A stretch of 64,000 bases of DNA from Dehalococcoidia bacterium (GTDB lineage: Bacteria > Chloroflexota > Dehalococcoidia > Tepidiformales > Tepidiformaceae), in the NCBI GenBank assembly GCA_020853755.1, contig JADYYG010000014.1, positions 1 through 64,000 on the forward strand, in the 5' to 3' direction. Of this stretch, positions 60,611 through 64,000 are shown in pieces; within the stretch, counting starts at the first letter, position 1; the number at the start of each line of letters is the position of its first letter. The translations under genes and the position numbers were made by a program. Below the pieces are notes generated by a model. It did not search any database and was not told where the DNA came from. It saw only the letters and a list, made by a program, of their open reading frames with translations.

Positions 60611-61237
60611 GTGGCGAAGACCTCGATCCCGTCGCTCCGGTTCGAAAAGGAAGCCTTCGCGGCGGGCGCGCAGTGGGTCGCCGGCGTTGATGAAGTAGGT
60701 TGCGGGCCCATCGCCGGGCCGGTGGCCGCAGGTGTCGTCCTCCTCCCGGCCGGCAAGCGGTTTCGCTGGTACACCCACGTCCGTGATTCGAAGGTCCTGC
60801 CCGAGTCGGCGCGTGACGAACTGTCGGCCCGCATCCGGAAGGACGTGCCGTTCGCCATTGGCTGGGCCTCGGTGGAAGAGATCGACCGCATCGGCATCCT
60901 GTCGGCGCGGCGGCTCTGCATGCTGCGCGCCTTCGAAGCGCTTCCCCTCAAGCCGGATGCCATCATCAGCGACGCCCTCCCGCTGCCGCTGCCGAATGTT
61001 CGCGCGGTCATCGACGGCGATGCCCTGAGCGTTGCGGTGGCCGCAGCCTCCATCGTCGCCAAAGTCGAGCGGGACGCGCTCATGAAGCGCCTCTGCGACG
61101 AGTACCCCGGGTACAAGTTCTGCCAGCACAAGGGCTATTCGACGCCGGAGCACAAGCGCCTCCTGCGCGAACTCGGCCCGTGCCCCATCCACCGCACCAG
61201 CTACGCGCCGGTCGCCCAGTACACCTTCGATTGGTGA
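60611..61237 (+). CDS. rnhB: Ribonuclease HII
   Basis: Removes ribonucleotides from DNA-RNA hybrids. 208 residues: VAGVDEVGCGPIAGPVAAG holds the DE pair (GCGP instead of the usual GRGP). VRDSKVLPESARDEL, AVIDGDALS and YSTPEHKRLLRELGP with HRTSYAP complete the site. GTG at 60611 is preferred to GTG at 60575. The stop overlaps the yraN start (GTGA). Confidence 0.93.
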   Translation: MAKTSIPSLRFEKEAFAAGAQWVAGVDEVGCGPIAGPVAAGVVLLPAGKRFRWYTHVRDSKVLPESARDELSARIRKDVPFAIGWASVEEIDRIGILSARRLCMLRAFEALPLKPDAIISDALPLPLPNVRAVIDGDALSVAVAAASIVAKVERDALMKRLCDEYPGYKFCQHKGYSTPEHKRLLRELGPCPIHRTSYAPVAQYTFDW

Positions 61238-61605
61238 CCGCCCGCCGTGACCTCGGCGACTTCGGGGAGCGCATCGCCGCTCACCGACTCGAATCCCAGG
61301 GCATGACCGTGCTCGAACGCAACGTCCGTGTCGGCCGCATCGAGATCGACCTCGTGATGCGCGACCGCGACGAGATGGTCTTCGTCGAGGTTCGCACCCG
61401 GCGCGGGGCGCCCGGCCTCGCGGCTGAATCGGTCGATGCGGCGAAGTTGCGCCGGATGTGGGAAGCCGCCGCCGGCTACTGCGAGCAGCACGGCATCGGC
61501 CTCGAAGCGGCGCGTATCGACGTGGTCGCGGTCGACCTCGATGGGCGCGGCGTCGCCCGCTCGGTCGAGCACTTCCGCGGTGTCGAAGTGCCCTCGGACG
61601 ACTGA
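61234..61605 (+). CDS. YraN/UPF0102 family nuclease-like protein
   Basis: 123 residues: LGDFGERIAAHRLESQGMTV, RIEIDLVMRDRDEMVFVEVR. The D-x(n)-ExK-like core (IDLV, FVEV) is an endonuclease fold. rnhB-yraN is a widespread gene pair. GTG at 61234 overlaps the rnhB stop. Confidence 0.92.
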   Translation: MTARRDLGDFGERIAAHRLESQGMTVLERNVRVGRIEIDLVMRDRDEMVFVEVRTRRGAPGLAAESVDAAKLRRMWEAAAGYCEQHGIGLEAARIDVVAVDLDGRGVARSVEHFRGVEVPSDD

Positions 61606-61692
61606 CCACCCGGGGAGCCCCTTCGGCTAACCCGGTTCCGTTGTACGCTCAGCGTGGCCCGTCCACGGGCCGATTCCTCTCGGGGCCTGCAC

Positions 61693-62697
61693 ATGCGCGA
61701 AGTCGCTGAACTGAACGGAGACGGCATCGCCGCGGAACTGCGCGACGCCATTCACGCGATCAACGAGGCTCTCGGCTCGCCCGTCAGCTTCCGCCCGGTC
61801 GACTGGAGCGTCGACCGCCGGGAAGCTACGCCCGCCGCGCTCGAGGAGGGCGTCGAACTTACGCGCGAACTCGGCTGCGCCATGAAGTACCCGACGGTCA
61901 CCGCGACCATCAGCCCCAACCAGGTGATGCGCGACCGGCTGGGCCTCTCCGTCATCCACCGGCCCTGCCGCTCCTATCCCGGTGTCAGCAAGAACTATCT
62001 CGGCAACATCGACCTCCACGTCGTGCGCGTCGCCACCGGCGGCACCTACGAGGATGCGGGGATGCAGATTGGCTACCACTCCGCGGTCTCCATCCGCGTG
62101 ATGGAGCGTACGCCCGTGGAGCACGCCGCCCACTTCGCCTTCCGCCTGGCCGAACGTCACCGTCACAACGTCGTTTCGACCAGCAAGTACACCATCCAGC
62201 GCGCCGCCGACGGCCTGTTCGAGGACGTCGTCGCCGACGTTGCGAAGGAGTACCGCAACACCACTCACAAGAAAGAACTGTTCGACTCGCTCCTCGCGAA
62301 GCTCATCCTTCGCCCCGAGAACTTCGACGTCATCGTGACACCGAACGAGTACGGCGACTTCCTGAGCGACATGGTCTACGGGCTCATAGGCTCTATCGGC
62401 CTCGGCGCGAGCGCGTCCTATGCGTTTACGCCCAGCCACCAGGCGAACGTTGGCATTTTCGACCCGGCAGGGGGGACCGCGCCGGACATCGCCGGGAAGG
62501 GCATCGCGAACCCGTCCGGCGCTATCGAAGCCTTCGGCTACCTGCTCGAATACTGCGGCCACTACGACATGGGCCGCGGGCTCATCACTGCCGTCCATGA
62601 CTGCATCGCCGCGGGCGAAAAGACCGGCGACCTTGGCGGCAAGCTCAATACGATGGAGTACACGAAGGCGATCATCGTCCGCGCGATGGCGAACTGA
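61693..62697 (+). CDS. Isocitrate/isopropylmalate dehydrogenase family protein, divergent
   Basis: 334 residues. The start AELNGDGIAAELRDAI fits GDGIGPE loosely. Metal-binding Asp residues appear in DFLSDMVYGLIGSIGLGAS and the family core HGxAPDIAGKGIANP is present as GGTAPDIAGKGIANP. The substrate region differs from known enzymes: the usual RENTEGLY reads RVATGGTYED, and the N-terminal strand is shortened. It is probably an NAD-dependent decarboxylating dehydrogenase for another 3-hydroxy acid. ATG at 61693. Confidence 0.86.
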   Translation: MREVAELNGDGIAAELRDAIHAINEALGSPVSFRPVDWSVDRREATPAALEEGVELTRELGCAMKYPTVTATISPNQVMRDRLGLSVIHRPCRSYPGVSKNYLGNIDLHVVRVATGGTYEDAGMQIGYHSAVSIRVMERTPVEHAAHFAFRLAERHRHNVVSTSKYTIQRAADGLFEDVVADVAKEYRNTTHKKELFDSLLAKLILRPENFDVIVTPNEYGDFLSDMVYGLIGSIGLGASASYAFTPSHQANVGIFDPAGGTAPDIAGKGIANPSGAIEAFGYLLEYCGHYDMGRGLITAVHDCIAAGEKTGDLGGKLNTMEYTKAIIVRAMAN

Positions 62698-62765
62698 ACG
62701 GAGCTTCCGTAAAGGCGCCCGCTCTAGCCGTGCGCGAAACAAGACGCTGGCCTACGCTCCCCGGC

Positions 62766-63533
62766 GTGAAAATCCTGGTCCTGGGTAACAGCAACGACAC
62801 AGGTTCCTTCGTGCCCGAAGAGGCGAAGCGCCATACGAAGCTCCGCGACATGCTCGCGGCCGAGTTCGGCGAGCCGGTGGAAGTCGCCGTCCGCAACGTC
62901 TGGCCGAACGAGCGGATGGTGGACTACGTCGCCCGGGCCGTGGAAGACCTCGAACCGGACCTCGTCTACGTCAACGTCACAAGCTACCCCTTTACCTACG
63001 AATCGACGCCGCTGCGCGTGAAGCGGATCTTCGGCAAGGTGGGCGGCGAACGGCTCGGTGATGCCGGGTTGCGCATGGCGGACAGCCGGAAGTGGTCCCA
63101 CAACGCCGTCTTTCGCGGCGTCCGGCGTTTCGCCCAGGCGACAATCGGCGGGGACACCCACTTCATGCCGGAAAGGGTGGCCGAACGGTACGAACGCCTG
63201 GTGCGCGCACTGCTCCAGCGCGAGGGAATGCTCGTCGTAGTGAAAGGGCCGCGCGGCAAGACGAAGGGCGTCACAGCGCGCACCCGCGCCCGGGCGGAAG
63301 TCCGCCGCCAGGTGGTCCACCGCCGCCTTGAGCAACTCTGCCAACAGCTTCACCTCACCTACGAGGGCAGCGCACGGCCCCTCTATGAGATGGCGCCGGC
63401 GCCGAAAGGCACGAAAGTCGGCGACGGGATGCATTCGAACGCGACCGGGCATGACCTCTCTGCGAACCAGCAGTTTGAGTTCCTGCGCGAGGCGTGGCGC
63501 GAACGGTTGCACGGGACCGGGGGCCGAGCGTAG
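62766..63533 (+). CDS. SGNH/GDSL hydrolase-like protein
   Basis: About 255 residues. KILVLGNSNDTGSF at the start corresponds to block I, normally GDS, here with Gly-Asn-Ser. VYVNVTSYPF may be the block III region, and DGMHSNATGHDL holds the Asp-x-x-His of block V. The nucleophile Ser and the Asp/His pair are thus present, with unusual surroundings. A strongly basic stretch (TARTRARAEVRRQVVHRR) lies at about 180-205. GTG at 62766 is chosen because the fold starts right after it; GTG at 62730 is possible. Confidence 0.7.
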   Translation: MKILVLGNSNDTGSFVPEEAKRHTKLRDMLAAEFGEPVEVAVRNVWPNERMVDYVARAVEDLEPDLVYVNVTSYPFTYESTPLRVKRIFGKVGGERLGDAGLRMADSRKWSHNAVFRGVRRFAQATIGGDTHFMPERVAERYERLVRALLQREGMLVVVKGPRGKTKGVTARTRARAEVRRQVVHRRLEQLCQQLHLTYEGSARPLYEMAPAPKGTKVGDGMHSNATGHDLSANQQFEFLREAWRERLHGTGGRA

Positions 63534-63540
63534 ACCCCCG

Positions 63541-64000
63541 CTAGCCCTCGCCGAGCGCGCGAATCGCTTCGCGCTGGACCATCGCCATTGTCAGGTCGCC
63601 GCGGGTCTTCTCGAGGATGCCCCGCGTCTGGTCGGTCGTCCGCCGCAGGCCGCCGGTCATCGCATCGGGGAAGTCGATGGTGACGAGTACGGAGTAGATG
63701 TCGTCCATCCCGTCGAGGATCTCCTCGCAGCCGTCATACTGGCCGGCCCGCAGCCGGTCGAGGACCATGCGCCGCATCTCACCGACCGCCTCGGCGATGC
63801 CGTTCAGGTAGGCCGGGTACTCCACGCCGAGTTCTTCTGGCGTCGGGATCGCCCCGCCGCTGAGGAGCGCCAGGGTGGTTCGCGCCTCGGCGTACTCCTT
63901 CTGGGCGTCGTGAAGGAAGCCCGCATAGTAGACGTCGGCGTGCCCAACGAGCGCTTTCACGGCGGCATCGCGGACCTGCCGCGCTTCGTCGAGTTGCGCC
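63541..64000 (-). CDS. Translin-like protein, 5' part cut by window edge
   Basis: The frame is open to the right edge, so the start is outside; at least 152 residues are present. AVGEMRRMVLDRLRAGQYDG, DGMDDIYSVLVTIDFPDAMT and TDQTRGILEKTRGDLTMAMV match the C-terminal half of translin-family proteins, which form octameric RNA/DNA-binding shells and, in archaea and eukaryotes, act on RNA. Bacterial members are scattered, and Chloroflexota are among the carriers as far as I know. Confidence 0.78.
   Translation of the reverse strand, partial: AQLDEARQVRDAAVKALVGHADVYYAGFLHDAQKEYAEARTTLALLSGGAIPTPEELGVEYPAYLNGIAEAVGEMRRMVLDRLRAGQYDGCEEILDGMDDIYSVLVTIDFPDAMTGGLRRTTDQTRGILEKTRGDLTMAMVQREAIRALGEG

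Overview
The window is GC-rich, bacterial and gene-dense, with genes in short operons on both strands. Small overlaps (ATGA, GTGA, TGATG) and GTG starts are frequent. Gene content points to a Chloroflexota bacterium, probably of the Dehalococcoidia/Tepidiforma side; this is inferred, since no rRNA is present. The pointers are Thr/Pro-rich exported proteins, a PAC2 protein, a translin-like protein, a DHPS-HPPK fusion, a LexA with a Gram-positive-type operator, and SAM-I and c-di-AMP riboswitches. Crotonases, CoA transferases, an LLM flavin oxidoreductase and MaoC/SDR genes suggest acyl-CoA catabolism.

1-9.9 kb: an AT-richer, edge-truncated secreted hydrolase gene; a regulator with two XRE/MmyB units; 3-methyladenine glycosylase (tag); a four-gene ABC-2 exporter operon; an M23 peptidase; a short VapB antitoxin gene followed by a broken vapC; a phosphatase and a small exported protein. 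9.9-17 kb: a JAMM peptidase, fused folP-folK, a DUF4349 lipoprotein and a radical SAM protein. Next comes a REP-associated transposase between oppositely oriented three-copy repeat arrays. It is followed by an operon led by a SAM-I riboswitch (threonine-synthase-like enzyme, NIL protein, CysO/MoaD-like sulfur carrier).

17-33 kb: a metalloprotease-like lipoprotein and crotonase; DUF402, DMT transporter, EndoIII-like, NUDIX and kinase genes; a two-subunit MaoC/SDR operon; an alcohol dehydrogenase/SDR pair. A PNPOx/GAF/winged-helix regulator lies opposite a berberine-bridge-like oxidase, with TAGGAA repeats at helical spacing between them. Then come holA and an orphan OppD-like ATPase. 33-43 kb: lexA with its SOS box, an oxidoreductase, two small related proteins around a DinB-family gene, tRNA-Ser(CGA), a degenerate M28 peptidase homologue, a c-di-AMP riboswitch in front of a hemerythrin-like gene, and panD-panB-panC.

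43-54 kb: a two-domain family III CoA transferase, a VOC protein, and a GrdB-like gene with an in-frame UGA at the expected selenocysteine position. An oxidative L-fucose pathway follows (SDR, mutarotase, Gfo/Idh oxidoreductase, lactonase, L-fuconate dehydratase). 54-64 kb: MFS transporter, LLM oxidoreductase, kinase, PAC2 protein, DNA polymerase IV, a MerR-like regulator, RNase HII, YraN, a divergent isocitrate/isopropylmalate dehydrogenase, an SGNH-like protein and an edge-truncated translin-like gene.

The most notable points are the candidate selenoprotein, the SAM-riboswitch sulfur-carrier operon, the c-di-AMP riboswitch on an unusual target, the transposase/repeat unit, the helically phased operator, and several features too short or too broken for ordinary gene calling.
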